Below are positions 13,012-23,184 of a stretch of 64,000 nucleotides of DNA, piece after piece. Under the pieces are notes generated by a model. The model saw only the letters and a program-made list of their open reading frames with translations. It did not search any database and was not told where the DNA came from. The position numbers and the translations under genes are program-made. Every line of letters begins with the position of its first letter. Positions within the stretch are counted from its first letter, which is position 1. The DNA is from Siphonodentalium dalli (Eukaryota > Mollusca > Scaphopoda > Gadilida > Siphonodentaliidae), in the NCBI GenBank assembly GCA_032622095.1, contig CP136063.1, forward strand, positions 183,745,956-183,809,955, written 5' to 3'.

Positions 13012-13720
13012 ATGTATCAAGTCCGAGATGCCTTCTCTGGTAAGGGTTACCAGCATCATGTCGTCTACTTGAGTTGTGGCAGAACAGTCTATTCCCTGAA
13101 TTTGAAGGCCGGTCTTAGTCAGGGAATAATAATTACCCCTTATTTTGCTACAATGATTATCTATCAAGTACGATCTTTGTTTGTGTTTAGCAAGAGGTAT
13201 GCCAAGACGGATTGCAGATTCCACTTCCATCAATGATGTAGATAATTCGTTAAACGAGCACGCACGTTTACATGTCACAAACCCATGTTTTGTTTCGTTA
13301 AATAAAATGATGACATATTGTGTAGAATTGTATTTGAATCTCCAAATCTGACTATACCAAAAAGATATGTATCAAGTCCGAGATGCCTTCTCTGGTAAGG
13401 GTTACCAGCATCATGTCGTCTACTTGAGTTGTGGCAGAACAGTCTATTCCCTGAATTTGAAGGCCGGTCTTAGTCAGGGAATAATAATTACCCCTTATTT
13501 TGCTACAATGATTATCTATCAAGTACGATCTTTGTTTGTGTTTAGCAAGAGGTATGCTAGACGGATTGCAGATTCCACTTCCATCAATGATGTAGATAAT
13601 TCGTTAAACGATCACGCACGTTTACATGTCACAAACCCATGTTTTGTTTCGTTAAATAAAATGATCACATATTGTGTAGAATTGTATTTGAATCTCCAAA
13701 TCTGACTATACCAAAAAGAT
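13012..13720 (-). repeat. Two 355-bp mini-units inside the LINE array
   Basis: Mini-units at 13012-13366 and 13367-13720 are almost identical. In each, the text jumps from CTGAATTTGAAGGCC straight to GGTCTTAGTCAGGG. Full units have about 0.85 kb between these points and carry a GCC at both ends of the missing stretch. The shortened unit was therefore made by a deletion with short homology and then duplicated. Confidence 0.88.
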
Positions 13721-16274
13721 ATGTATCAAGTCCGAGATGCCTTCTCTGGTAAGGGTTACCAGCATCATGTCGTCTACTTTTGTTGTGACAGAACAGTCTA
13801 TTCCCTGAATTTGAAGGCCATAATGTTGTTTTTTCTAATTTCCGGAGTAGATCATCGATATATAACTTATATAGCAGGGCAGGCAAATTATTACCTTGAT
13901 TTGTTCCATGGTGAACAGTGAACCATCTGGATGCGAGATGATCAAATATGACGAAGCATTGTATATTGGTAAGAAGTGAGCGTAGACTTTGCCAAATTAT
14001 TCCACTGATACATCGTTTATGGAGTTTGTAGAGCAGACTGTTTGTCCAGACGCAATCAAATTATTTTTGAGTATCGAGAAGACATGCAAATAACTTACTA
14101 CAACGATCATTTGTGAAGTTGACATATTCGTGAAAGAGGTAAGACATCATCATACAACGACCTCTCTGACACTCGTGCTGCAGGGACCGACAGCGATTAA
14201 ATGAGTATATTGTTTTGTATGCGCGTAAGTATGACTTTATCAAATAGTTTATATATTGCTGTTAATATTGTTATGGGACGATATTTAACAGTTATCCTTT
14301 GCTTTATTTTCGCCTTTATGAAGATTGATCATCAAACCTCGTCTGGAGTCCCGGTACTCACATCAAGTTTGTCATCGGAGAAAGAACTGAACGAAAAGCT
14401 GCTGTCCAATTCATCGTCACGCTTTAATCTCTTCTGTAACTGGAAAAAACGAAATTGAAGATCTTGTTTCAGGTATACATGTACATATGGCCAATGTAAT
14501 GTTGACATGTCACTTTATAACTGAATATGAAAAACCGTTAATCGCATCGTTCTAGGTAACCCGTGTATGTTTTTCAGACACATATGGTGCGCACACTCTA
14601 GCTGCATTATATCAGACTGCGACAAACATCGTAACATCTCAGATCAGTACAGGCCAGAACTTAATACAATATACTGATTTATTTTCAAGCAACTGAAAGG
14701 AGTTATTCGGCCAGGAAATATGCCGGTCTTAGTCAGGGAATAATAATTACCCCTTATTTTGCTACAATGATTATCTACCAATTACGATCTTTGTTTGTGT
14801 GTAGCAAGAGGTATGCTAGACGGATTGCAGATTCCACTTCCATCAATGATGTAGATAATTCGTTAAACGAGCACCCACGTTTACATGTCACAAACTCATG
14901 TTTTGTTTCGTTAAATAAAATGATCACATATTGTGTAGAATTGTACTTGAATCTCCAAATCTGACTATACCAAAAAGATATGTATCAAGTCCGAGATGCC
15001 TTCTCTGGTAACATATTGTGTAGAATGCCTTCTCTGGTAAGGGTTACCAGCATCATGTCGTCTACTTGAGTTGTGACAGAACAGTCTATTCCCTGAATTT
15101 GAAGGCCATAATGTTGTTTTTTCTAATTTCCGGAGTAGATCATCGATATATAACTTATATAGCAGGGCAGGCAAATAATTACCTTGATTTGTTCCATGGA
15201 GAACAGTGAACCATCTGGATGCGAGATGATCAAATATGACGAAGCATTGTATATTGGTAAGAAGTGAGCGTAGACTTTGCCAAATTATTCCACTGATACC
15301 TCGTTTATGGAGTTTGTAGAGCAGACTGTTTGTCCAGACGCAATCAAATTATTTTTGAGTATCGAGAAGACATGCAAATAACTTACTACAACGATCATTT
15401 GTTAAGTTGACATATTCGCGAAAGAGGTAAGACATCATCATACAACGACCTCTCTGAAACTCGTGCTGCAGGGACTGACAGCGATTAAATGAGTATATTG
15501 TTTTGTATGCGGGTAAGTATGACTTTTTCAAATAGTTTATATATAGCTGTTAATATGGTTATGGCACGATATTTATCAGTTATCCTTTGCTTTATTTTCG
15601 CCTTTATGAAGTTTGATCATCAAACCTCGTCTGGAGTCCCGGTACTCACATCAAGTTTGTCATCGGAAAAAGAGAAAGAACCGAACGAAAAGCTGCTGTC
15701 CAAATTGTCGTCACGCTTTAATCTCTTCTGTAACTGGAAAAAACGAAATTGAAGATGTTGTTTCAGGTATACATGTACATATGGCCAATGTGATGTTAAC
15801 ATGTCAGTATATAACTGAATATGAAAAACCGTTAATCGTATCGTTCTAGGTAACCCGTGTATGTTATTCAGACACATATGGTGCGCACACTCTAGCTGCA
15901 TTATATCAGACTGCGTCAAACATCGTAACATCTCAGATCAGTACAGGCCAGAACTTAATACGATATACTGATTTATTTACAAGCAACTGAAAGGAGTTAT
16001 TCGGCCAGGAAATATGCTGGTCTTAGTCAGGGAATAATAATTACCCCTTATTTTGCTACAATGATTATCAATCAAGTTCGATCTTTGTTTGTGTTTAGCA
16101 AGAGGTATGCCAAGACGGATTGCAGATTCCACTTCCATCAATGATGTAGATAATTCGTTAAACGAGCACGCACGTTTACATGTCACAAACTCATGTTTTG
16201 TTTCGTTAAATAAAATGATCACATATTGTGTAGAATTGTACTTGAATCTCCAAATCTGACTATACCGAAAACAT
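13721..16274 (-). repeat. Two final long-type array units
   Basis: Units are 13721-14989 and 14990-16274. The second has a small internal duplication near 15007-15036, where TTCTCTGGTAA is followed by a stray ACATATTGTGTAGAATGCC before the normal text resumes. A last partial unit (16275-16331) stops at GTCGTCTAC, where non-array sequence begins. Confidence 0.85.
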
Positions 16275-16331
16275 ATGTATCAAGTCCGAGATGCCTTCTC
16301 TGGTAAGGGTTACCAGCATCATGTCGTCTAC

Positions 16332-16820
16332 ACCCCAATGTGTCTGCAGTTGGAAAAATAAATGTGGACACCCCGTATACACTCTCTGGTTACGTTCCTG
16401 TGTCCGAATATGTTGATACTAGTTCATCTGAGGGGAGGGTGTCCACATCAAAAATTACAGGTGCACCCGATGTGATACCGAGTGTTTGGGGATATTTATA
16501 TCTTTGATTGGGCGAGATGGGGATACACCTAACACGTGGAACAAAACCAGTATTGACAGCCAGTGTTGTCTGAATCCATAGTTCAAATGAGACGATCATG
16601 CCGACTATAAAATTACTGACACAACATTAATATAGGGATAGTTACAATGCGCGCTATCATTTTGTGATTGGTGTCAAAAGCAAATATCGCCGTAAAAAGT
16701 ACCAGAATCCCAGTTTTGCGAACCTCGGCCACCCCCACCCAGTCCATATTGAGTTTGAAGTTGTGCCTCAACCCAGCAACCCCAATTGTTACCCTCCTCC
16801 CTATTTTCAACCCTTCTGAT
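16332..16820 (+). pseudogene. Decayed protein-coding-like segment, family not recognised
   Basis: Seen: one plus-strand frame stays readable for about 160 codons, broken only by two TGA and one TAA. Examples are YTLSGYVPVSEYVDTSSSEG, TGAPDVIPSVWGYLYL, GIHLTRGTKPVLTASVV, then YNARYHFVIGVKSKYRRKKY and HPVHIEFEVVPQPSNPNCYP, ending PPYFQPF and a stop. Composition (Pro, Tyr, Ser, Val-rich; basic KYRRKK patch) is protein-like and keeps one frame across the stops. Possible splice acceptors (TGTCTGCAG near 16,353; TTAATATAG near 16,634) could instead mark exons that skip some stops. Two minus-strand frames (16390-16599, 16613-16828) are also open and cannot be excluded. I do not recognise the family. 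Confidence 0.35.
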
Positions 16821-17738
16821 TGGCCCATGTCCTGTCACGTGCCGGGCGACAAATCACACTGTCGCCCGCTGAGCCGGGAGACATTGTTTTTGTCGCCCGC
16901 TTGATGTTATATTGCAAGAATATCTCCAAGCACACACTGCAGTAACTCATCTATTTCACATCACTGTAACGTACTAAAATCATAGTTCTTATATACCCCA
17001 CGCATTCGCAAAACACACCAGTTGTGGTGTTTGCTAATTTGCATATATTTAGTGAACACTAATATTCGAACTTTTAAGTTGATTCTTTTATCGGACAAGC
17101 GTTATTATGTACTTTTAATATCGAAACATCTCGGTGATTCAATATGTTCATGTCGACATTATGGTGCAAGATTGAAAGAGTGGATCCCTTGAGGTTGGTT
17201 GGTTGTAAATGTCTGCTGGTAGACAACGTAATGCATACGTTCGTCGCGAATGAATGGTACTGTAAGCTTATCCATGACATCAGACCTCTCCGCGATGTCT
17301 GCACTGTGATCATAGAAGTATTTTTGTGTGATGATCGCCATGTACTTGGGAGCACTGACACATATGAATGTACATTAATGAAATTGACAACTTCCCAATA
17401 GCTTTCGGGGAAGACCTTTATGATATGAACATCGCGAGTAAATTCCGCGCAGAAGACGACATTGAATATGCCACATTTCAGAAGGCCATAACATACCTAT
17501 ATGGCTTATTGGTTTACATTGCATGGACCGATATTGACGATTTAACCACCAAAATGATCGTAAATAAACGCTGATTATCAAACGCTTGACTATCTTTATG
17601 GAACAGAAATCCTATAGGACGATAAGTAGTTACTGAACATATACATAATCGGGAAATAAATTTAAGCACTCGTGACTCAGTGCAACATCGTGCGTGTGGA
17701 TGGCAAGGATGTTTTCTGTGGTATAGTCGGATAACAAA

Positions 17739-17889
17739 ACAGTTGTTGCCCTTCTTCTCGGGAGACATCGAGATTTGTCACCCGCTCGAGAACGGAATGT
17801 CTCCCTCGGAGCTGCGCTCCTCGGGAGACATTCCGTTCTCGAGCGGGTGACAAATCTCAATGTCTCCCTCGACAGCGGGCGACAACTGT
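17739..17889. repeat. Long hairpin with GGGAGACAT / GAGCGGGTGACAAAT arms
   Basis: The left arm starts ACAGTTGTTGCCC and runs to GAACGGAATGTCTCCC. The right arm is its near-perfect reverse complement, ending GGGCGACAACTGT. The central loop is about 17 nt and is itself partly self-complementary. Arms are about 65 nt. Confidence 0.85.
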
Positions 17890-18075
17890 ATAATGTCACC
17901 CACCCCGTCGCCGGATCCCTATTCGGACGAAATGGTATGGTCGAGAGACTATGGATCTTTGCTGTTATATTATTAATAATATGTTTGAAAATTCCTAATT
18001 TAGTGTACGATTAATACAGCGCGTTCTCCCGAAACCCCGCACATTATATGATCGTGAAGAACTTGTTTTATGTAG

Positions 18076-18179
18076 ATAATCTGCTTAGAATCGCGACATT
18101 TTGAGTCGATAATGTGCTGAAAACGAGAGCATTTTTGTCACATTATCGACTCAAAATGAGGCGATTCTGAGCAGATTAT
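18076..18179. repeat. Hairpin, arms about 42 nt
   Basis: The left arm (ATAATCTGCTTAGAATCGC ... TGAGTCGATAATGTG) pairs with the right arm (CACATTATCGACTCA ... GCGATTCTGAGCAGATTAT) with few mismatches. The loop is about 22 nt. A related word (CACATTATAGGTCGATTATG) lies about 130 nt downstream. Confidence 0.85.
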
Positions 18180-18180
18180 G

Positions 18181-18694
18181 CGCGGACTATGACACAAATA
18201 AGCCGACCCACGACTTCGCATGAGTACGCTCTTAACATGTGTTTTCACTGTGGCCCGCGGAAATTGTCTGATTATTTAAGAATCAGATAATCACATTTAT
18301 ACCTGCTTCACATTATAGGTCGATTATGTGCATATTTGCGTGAGGATATGTTGAATAATAATATCGCTGTACTATGAAACCGCTATGATATTTAACACAA
18401 ATATGTTCTTACAAATTAGTAAATACTATTTCTATTTACAGGTATAAAATTATTAAAATAGTATTGACCCTTTGTTGCATAATATTATGGCCACGGGACT
18501 GGGAACATTTTCTTGATACCAATCAATACCATCATACATTATATCATGGTTCTGTTATTATCATAAATTGTTTTGTCCGAAAGGGAGTCATGATTGACAA
18601 ATAACTATCGTATCGTACGCCAACAGCTAGTAAAAGCGGAACGCTCTAGCCACAAGACCACCGATAGCAATGCACCATCAGGTAATGTACTCAC
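18181..18694. other. Non-coding stretch, probable intron of the signal-peptide gene
   Basis: No gene is recognised. If the minus-strand exon at 18,695-18,784 is real, this is the start of its first intron. I found no convincing second exon on the minus strand within the window. Confidence 0.3.
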
Positions 18695-18784
18695 ATCTTC
18701 ATCTTCACTCTCGTCTGATTCGTCAGCTAGCACAAGCTGGCCCAGCAGGACAGCAACCAGAGCAACAACGAACAGCTTCAGCAT
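18695..18784 (-). CDS. First coding exon of a putative secreted acidic peptide
   Basis: Seen: ATG on the minus strand at 18,784, then 30 codons. MLKLFVVALVAVLLGQLVLA is a textbook signal peptide: Lys3, a Leu/Val/Ala core, and small residues before a likely cut after Ala20. Then comes DESDESEDED, a fully acidic stretch. The exon ends exactly in phase 0 at GAAGAT|GTGAGTAC, a near-consensus splice donor. A TATATAC box lies about 95 nt upstream at 18,878-18,884. Inferred: exon 1 of a small secreted protein with an acidic propeptide, perhaps an antimicrobial peptide or matrix protein. The mature part must lie in later exons that I could not find. The exon is too short to stand out as an ORF. Confidence 0.55.
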
Positions 18785-18877
18785 CTTGTCTACAGGTTAA
18801 TTTTGTGATCTACAAAACGATGACACATGACGATCGACATAGATGTGTTAAAGGGACTCAATGCATTCGAAGTGCGC

Positions 18878-18884
18878 CCGTATA
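18878..18884 (-). promoter_or_regulatory. Possible TATA box of the signal-peptide gene
   Basis: TATATAC on the minus strand (GTATATA on the plus strand), about 95 nt before the ATG at 18,784. This would leave a 5' leader of about 65 nt. Confidence 0.25.
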
Positions 18885-18955
18885 TACAGAATAACATAAA
18901 AGTATTTAAAGGTACTCAATCCGTTTCGAGTGTCCCCATACCATCAGATGCCAAC

Positions 18956-18973
18956 AACAACAACAACAACAAC
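18956..18973. repeat. (CAA)n microsatellite
   Basis: Six consecutive CAA/AAC triplets. Confidence 0.8.
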
Positions 18974-19238
18974 ATGTTTTTAAAATGCCGCTTCAGTTAT
19001 CAGAATCGATTAATTGCCCAACAATAATGCTAACCACAGTCAACTATAGTTTAAAATTTCCTAGTAAGTGCCAGGCCGCCAAATATTACATATCTCGGGA
19101 AATAAAAAATTTCAAAATCGATATCTGACCACTCTGAGCTTCGATGGGTCGGTTCCTCGACTTGAATCGAATAGTTTCTATCCCCGAAGCCAAAGAAATT
19201 GTAATTTGGGAGCGTTAATTCGGATTGTGTATCTTTAA

Positions 19239-19472
19239 CCCTTTGAGTGCCAGGTCCGATTTTTGTATCAACCCATATACCCTGTGCCAATGCATTCTCT
19301 TATATATGCGAGTCGACCATAGGTCGCCTCGCATATATAAGAGAATGCATTGGCCTAACAATTTTTCATCATTTGTTATTATTTTTTACAATTTTAATAT
19401 TTTTAAAAAAATCTAAAAAAACAAAACAAAGTTTTTTATTTTTTTAGGGCCGATTTTACAGACCGTAAAGGG
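19239..19472. mobile_element. TTAA-flanked MITE with 69-nt palindrome core (copy 1, 234 bp)
   Basis: Direct TTAA at 19,235-19,238 and 19,473-19,476 flanks CCCTTTGAGTG ... CCGTAAAGGG. Known: TTAA target duplication and CCC-starting ends are hallmarks of piggyBac elements. There is no coding capacity, so it is non-autonomous. It carries the 69-nt palindrome at 19,286-19,354. Outside CCCTGT plus the palindrome it is unlike the copies at 52.7 and 56.0 kb. Confidence 0.75.
19286..19354. repeat. 69-nt near-perfect palindrome
   Basis: Two 33-nt arms starting GCCAATGCATTCTC differ at one position (GTCGACC against GGCGACC) and are separated by 3 nt. Four other occurrences lie at 52,813, 52,975, 56,036 and (10 nt shorter) 56,248. 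Confidence 0.95.
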
Positions 19473-19476
19473 TTAA

Positions 19477-20136
19477 CACAACTATTACCAACAAGTAGGC
19501 TACATGGGAAAATAGATTGATTTACTCTTATTCTCGGTATTAATAACTCTCCAATACAGACATTTCGCATGTCAAAACCACGGTAATCCAGGCATGACTG
19601 TTACGATGCAGTTACAAGTCAAATTAGTCCAACAAGACACCAAATTGTAATCAAAACTTGATGGTCCAGGTATTGAAAATGATTCTGAAAAACACATTCA
19701 GACTGAAATATTTAAACATACTACACGTTTTGTTCACATAGCAATGGTTACAAGACGCGAAATTATTGAGGAACTATCAATAATGAATATAATAATAAAG
19801 TTGATCTTTAAGCGGATTATAATAAGTTTGTTATTCGTCCACTGATCGATCTATAGGCCAATAGATCAACCGAAAAACGACGTCGATGGCTTATAATTAC
19901 AACACTTTATTTTCAACTACTACTCTTAATCCATCTCAGAAAATAAATTGCCACAACAGGATTTTCCGTTGGACGATCTCCGAATTTGGTTGATAGGCCA
20001 AAACTAAATTGGCCGAAATTGTCAACGACCAAGCAAACTTTCAGAAAATTTTCAGCAATAATTTATCAATTATAAAAAAATTACTTGTTTGGTTTCGATT
20101 TATATATAAAATGACTCAATAACGACCTAATAATTA
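19477..20136. other. Intergenic, no feature seen
   Basis: AT-rich sequence without a long frame, repeat or RNA gene that I can support. Confidence 0.4.
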
Positions 20137-20349
20137 TCAACACACACATAGTCGAATCCGAAGCGACTGGATAGCGATCTTCGGTAAAATTATTAACTCC
20201 AGACTCCAGTTTCGATGTAATTTGTAAACAAATGCCCTGATCACATCACAGGAGCTTGGAATTTGGTCAAAACCCTCTTTTATTGGCGGAACCAACTCCC
20301 GGGACCATAGGTCACGGAAGGAACGAAGCAAGAAATTGTTGCCACCCAT
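20137..20349 (-). CDS. Candidate first exon starting MGGNNFLLRSFRDLW
   Basis: Seen: an ATG with context TCAAAATGG at 20,349, then MGGNNFLLRSFRDLWSRELV and PPIKEGFDQIPSS. The frame stays open for 70 codons to 20,137. The plus-strand paralogue at 23,371 keeps ATG, MGGNNF and SFRDLWSRE, but a one-base gain in AGAGGGGTTTTG stops it after KEGF. Homology ends near CTCCTGTGAT. A TTTTTTGTAG|GA acceptor-like site lies just upstream of the ATG in both copies. Inferred: the N-terminus of a duplicated gene, active or dead. No family recognised. Confidence 0.3.
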   Translation of the reverse strand: MGGNNFLLRSFRDLWSRELVPPIKEGFDQIPSSCDVIRAFVYKLHRNWSLELIILPKIAIQSLRIRLCVC

Positions 20350-20540
20350 TTTGAACTCAACTGTATTCCTACAAAAAATATTTTTTCACTAAAAACTGTT
20401 GGTACCTCTTACACCTTAGATGCCAATCTACAACATTCCATAGGTATATTTGTCCAGTTCTTCGAAAACCTCACTTTATTTCGATAATGTATTGTAAATT
20501 CACCAACGAACACAAATCCGCGACACTCCATCACCTGTTT
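20227..20540 (-). repeat. Left arm of a 300-bp inverted duplication
   Basis: It reads as the reverse complement of 23,185-23,475 with a few substitutions. Shared words include CAGGTGATGGAG, ATTTGTGTTCGTTGGTGAAT, GTTGTAGATTGGCATCTAAG and GTAAGAGGTACCAACAGTTT. The arms lie about 2.65 kb apart. Confidence 0.88.
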
Positions 20541-21660
20541 TTAGAATCGGAATGACAAACGGCACAAAACCATTTTTCCGGAATAACAAAGTCGGAACGA
20601 AATAAAATCAAAACCTAAATTTAAAGCCCGCGAAATTCAAAAATATTTGAAAGTGCGTGCGGTTTTCGAACTTAGGCGCCAGAAAACTTAAATCAGTTTA
20701 TGTTTGGGTCATACTATGCGCGTTTTTGAAGATCTAATCCTGATGTTTTGTGCATTTTCCTGAAAATTTCTGTATTTGTCTGTGTCTGCTGTTATCATCT
20801 CATGAAAATGACGACTACCCAAGAAGATATTCTTCATTTGACTGAATGGTAATTAGTACAAATATTTTACATATAATTTATTTCTATTTATGGCTCGACC
20901 ACGTGGTATTGTTTTCTTCTTCTTGTTTTATGTTCGTTATGTATCGGTAGGCCTATGTACTACTTGACTTTGTAACGCTACTGGTTGCAATGCTTGGTCA
21001 TAAGGGGACCAAAACTCTCTAGCTCTCTCTCTCTCTCTCTCTATCTCTCATAGGAGCTTGTGTCGCGTTCCGTTGTATAGGCCTAAAATATCCATCATAT
21101 AATAGTAATAGTAATCAACCCACTGATTACTGGTCGAATATCATGAAGTAGAAGAAAAAGAAGATATATAGACTCACTGGAGGCCTGGTATATATGCCTA
21201 TGCATGAAGCGATTCCTTTGTGCGTGTTGGTGCAGATTCGTTGCCAGAATATCTTAATTATTTCCACATAAAATGCTGTTTTTTACTAGTTCTGACGAAC
21301 AAATATATGTCTTAGTTGATGAGAGAAGACATTTGTCTTGAGTTAGGTAACGATATTGGTCATGCATATATAGAACGAGTGTTTACTATCGCGAAATTCA
21401 AAATTGTCAATGTAGGGTACAAAAACTCGCCATTAATATGCCAAATACAGTAACAAAATGTAATAAGATTCTTTAATGTAAGAGCACAAAATTATCCTGC
21501 GTATTCTTTACAGTATTCGTTTTATTTGTGCGTTTGCAAGTTGTAATGCAAACTGATTTACCGAATAACTAGTTTATAAATATGAGTTAGTGATAAACTC
21601 GCTAACATAAATTTTATTTAATAAGCAACTATAAGTATAAGTAACTTTCGTTTTCGATTC
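20541..21660. other. Intergenic, with a short CT-rich tract
   Basis: A (CT)n tract lies at about 21,018-21,048. No gene or RNA recognised. Confidence 0.4.
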
Positions 21661-21668
21661 ACCAACAT

Positions 21669-21868
21669 CGGCCGCTTCAGAGTGCATCAAATCGGAATGT
21701 AGCACGGTCAAATTTCATCGGCGCAGAACGAGTAGCGAAACAAGCACACCCACGCGTTTGTTATCTATAGATACCGTTCACCGGCCGCTTCAGCGTGCAT
21801 CAAATCCGAATGTGGCACGGTAAAATTTCATCGGCGCAGAACGGGGTAGCGAAACGAGCCAACCCGCC
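21669..21868. repeat. Imperfect direct duplication, about 90 bp each
   Basis: CGGCCGCTTCAG(A/C)GTGCATC followed by AATTTCATCGGCGCAGAACG and GTAGCGAAAC occurs at about 21,669-21,752 and again at about 21,780-21,868. Confidence 0.85.
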
Positions 21869-22038
21869 CCACAGGAAATGGTTACGGAGCAGTGTTCCAA
21901 GTAACGCAATGAACAAACCCAATGATTTGTGCACGGTGACAACGGCGAAATGAAAGTCTCGATTCGTGTCATGAAAATGACTCAATGATACTTTTTATAC
22001 AGTTTTTTTGCAAATTCCTTGCTAGCTTGAATTACAAT

Positions 22039-22184
22039 GGAGATAAACGTACCCTGTTTCGTTGTACATTCTGGGATTCGAGCATGAAAACAGTTTGTGA
22101 ACTTGCCGGCAAGCCGGCTCGTTCACAAACTGTTTTCATGCTCGAATCCCAGAATGTACAACTCAACAGGGTATATTTATCTCC
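22039..22184. repeat. Hairpin of about 146 bp, arms about 64 nt
   Basis: The left arm GGAGATAAACGTACCCTGTT ... ACAGTTTGTGAAC pairs with the right arm GTTCACAAACTGTTTTCATG ... CAGGGTATATTTATCTCC. The central loop (TTGCCGGCAAGCCGGCTC) is itself partly palindromic. Probably a foldback MITE. Confidence 0.9.
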
Positions 22185-22394
22185 TAAATATAAGTTGATA
22201 AACGAAGTCAGTTTTGGAGCATGACGTCGACATTTTAGTCATGAACGTGATGACGTCATATTTCGGGCAATATAAACCACGAATTAGAAAAGCTGACTAC
22301 GAATGTGATCGCCGGTGAAATAAGCTGGCTACACTGGCTACGAATGTGACCGGGGCCTTGTGATAATGACCCCATCGGCGTAACTTTCATGGTC

Positions 22395-23060
22395 GATGAA
22401 ACGAGCGGCTGAAATCCGACGGCGACCATGTTTCTACGACTAATTTCACGACGATCGCACCAATGTTACAGTCTCTATATCAATGATTCGTTCTCATTTT
22501 GATACCAATGTCAGGACCCATGAACAATTTCACGATGATCGGTGCATCGCCATAGGCCTAGGCTCCAGGCAGTATTATTGTTTTAATTATATATGCGGTG
22601 TTGTCGCTGAAATCCGACGGCGGCCATGTTTCTTTGAGAATTCACACCAAAATGACTCGTTCCCATCTACATGTCAATGTCAACCTCCGTGACAAATTTA
22701 ATTATGATCGGACCAACACTGCGACATCTTGCCCGTGTTAAATGATGCAATTTTGAAATCCAAGATGGCTGTTGGCGGCCATGTTTTTCATGCAATTAAG
22801 CCCAAAATGACTCGGTGTCGTCTATATATCAATGTCATGATCGATGAAAAATTTCGTGATGATAGCAGCATCGACACAGGCTCTAGGCTGTGTTATTGAT
22901 TCAGATTTATCTAGTGTTATCATTTAAATCCAAGATGGCTGCCAGCGGCCATGTTTTTATGCAAATGAGCCCAAAATGATTCGTTCCCATCTAGACGCCA
23001 ATGTTATATCATCCATCAAAAAGTTCATGATGATCAGTGCATCGATATGGTCATGTAATA
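22395..23060. repeat. Diverged tandem repeats of about 155-200 bp
   Basis: The motif CGGCCATGTTT (or CGACCATGTTT) recurs near 22,418, 22,616, 22,771 and 22,938. It is followed each time by text like CCAAAATGACTCG, a (T/A)C(A/T)ATGTCA word and ATGATCGG. A related inverted word (GCGGCCATCTTGGATTTC) occurs at about 28,462. Confidence 0.75.
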
Positions 23061-23184
23061 AACATGTAATCAGCAGCTATGTTCGAAATTATAAACGGTA
23101 CTTTTATGCTTTCCGTCTCCGGATCATAGTTTTGAAGTTTCCGCATATTTCGGTACTAGTTCCGCTACTTCGATTTTAAAACAG

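Larger units (their letters stand above)
1..16331 (-). repeat. Tandem macrosatellite made of LINE reverse-transcriptase fragments
   Basis: Seen: a head-to-tail array. The anchor ATGTATCAAGTCCGAGAT (with small variants) recurs at 920, 2113, 3369, 4633, 5819, 7084, 8270, 9535, 10725, 11827, 13012, 13367, 13721, 14990 and 16275. Full units are about 1,102-1,285 bp. On the minus strand each unit reads, in order, an RT start (DKYRAITILTAIYKLFEKV), LLDTQKEFDCVW (palm A), GTNQGAHLPALLYKLYIDDL (palm B region), QVDDMML (palm C), HGLPRTMR (after the thumb), and then the next unit. Known: this order is typical of CR1/Jockey-like non-LTR elements. Inferred: one LINE fragment was captured and amplified by unequal exchange. 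Frameshifts and stops show decay. The array continues past the left edge of the window and ends at about 16,331, next to unrelated sequence. Confidence 0.93.
16822..18180. other. Region of inverted repeats without a recognisable gene
   Basis: It holds GTCGCCCGCT / GGGAGACAT motifs near 16,845-16,905 that recur in the hairpin at 17,739-17,889, open frames at 17144-17574 that match nothing I recognise, and a second hairpin at 18,076-18,179. The shared motifs at both ends hint at one mobile element of about 1 kb, but I cannot define its ends. Confidence 0.3.

Noticed and set aside
1-16331. CRISPR array
   Set aside because: Units are over 1 kb and there is no repeat-spacer pattern. The DNA is eukaryotic.
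17144-17574. Short ORFs on both strands, for example FGEDLYDMNIASKFRAEDDI
   Set aside because: They are protein-like in places, but there is no recognisable family, no consistent frame and no splice sites. Left unassigned.
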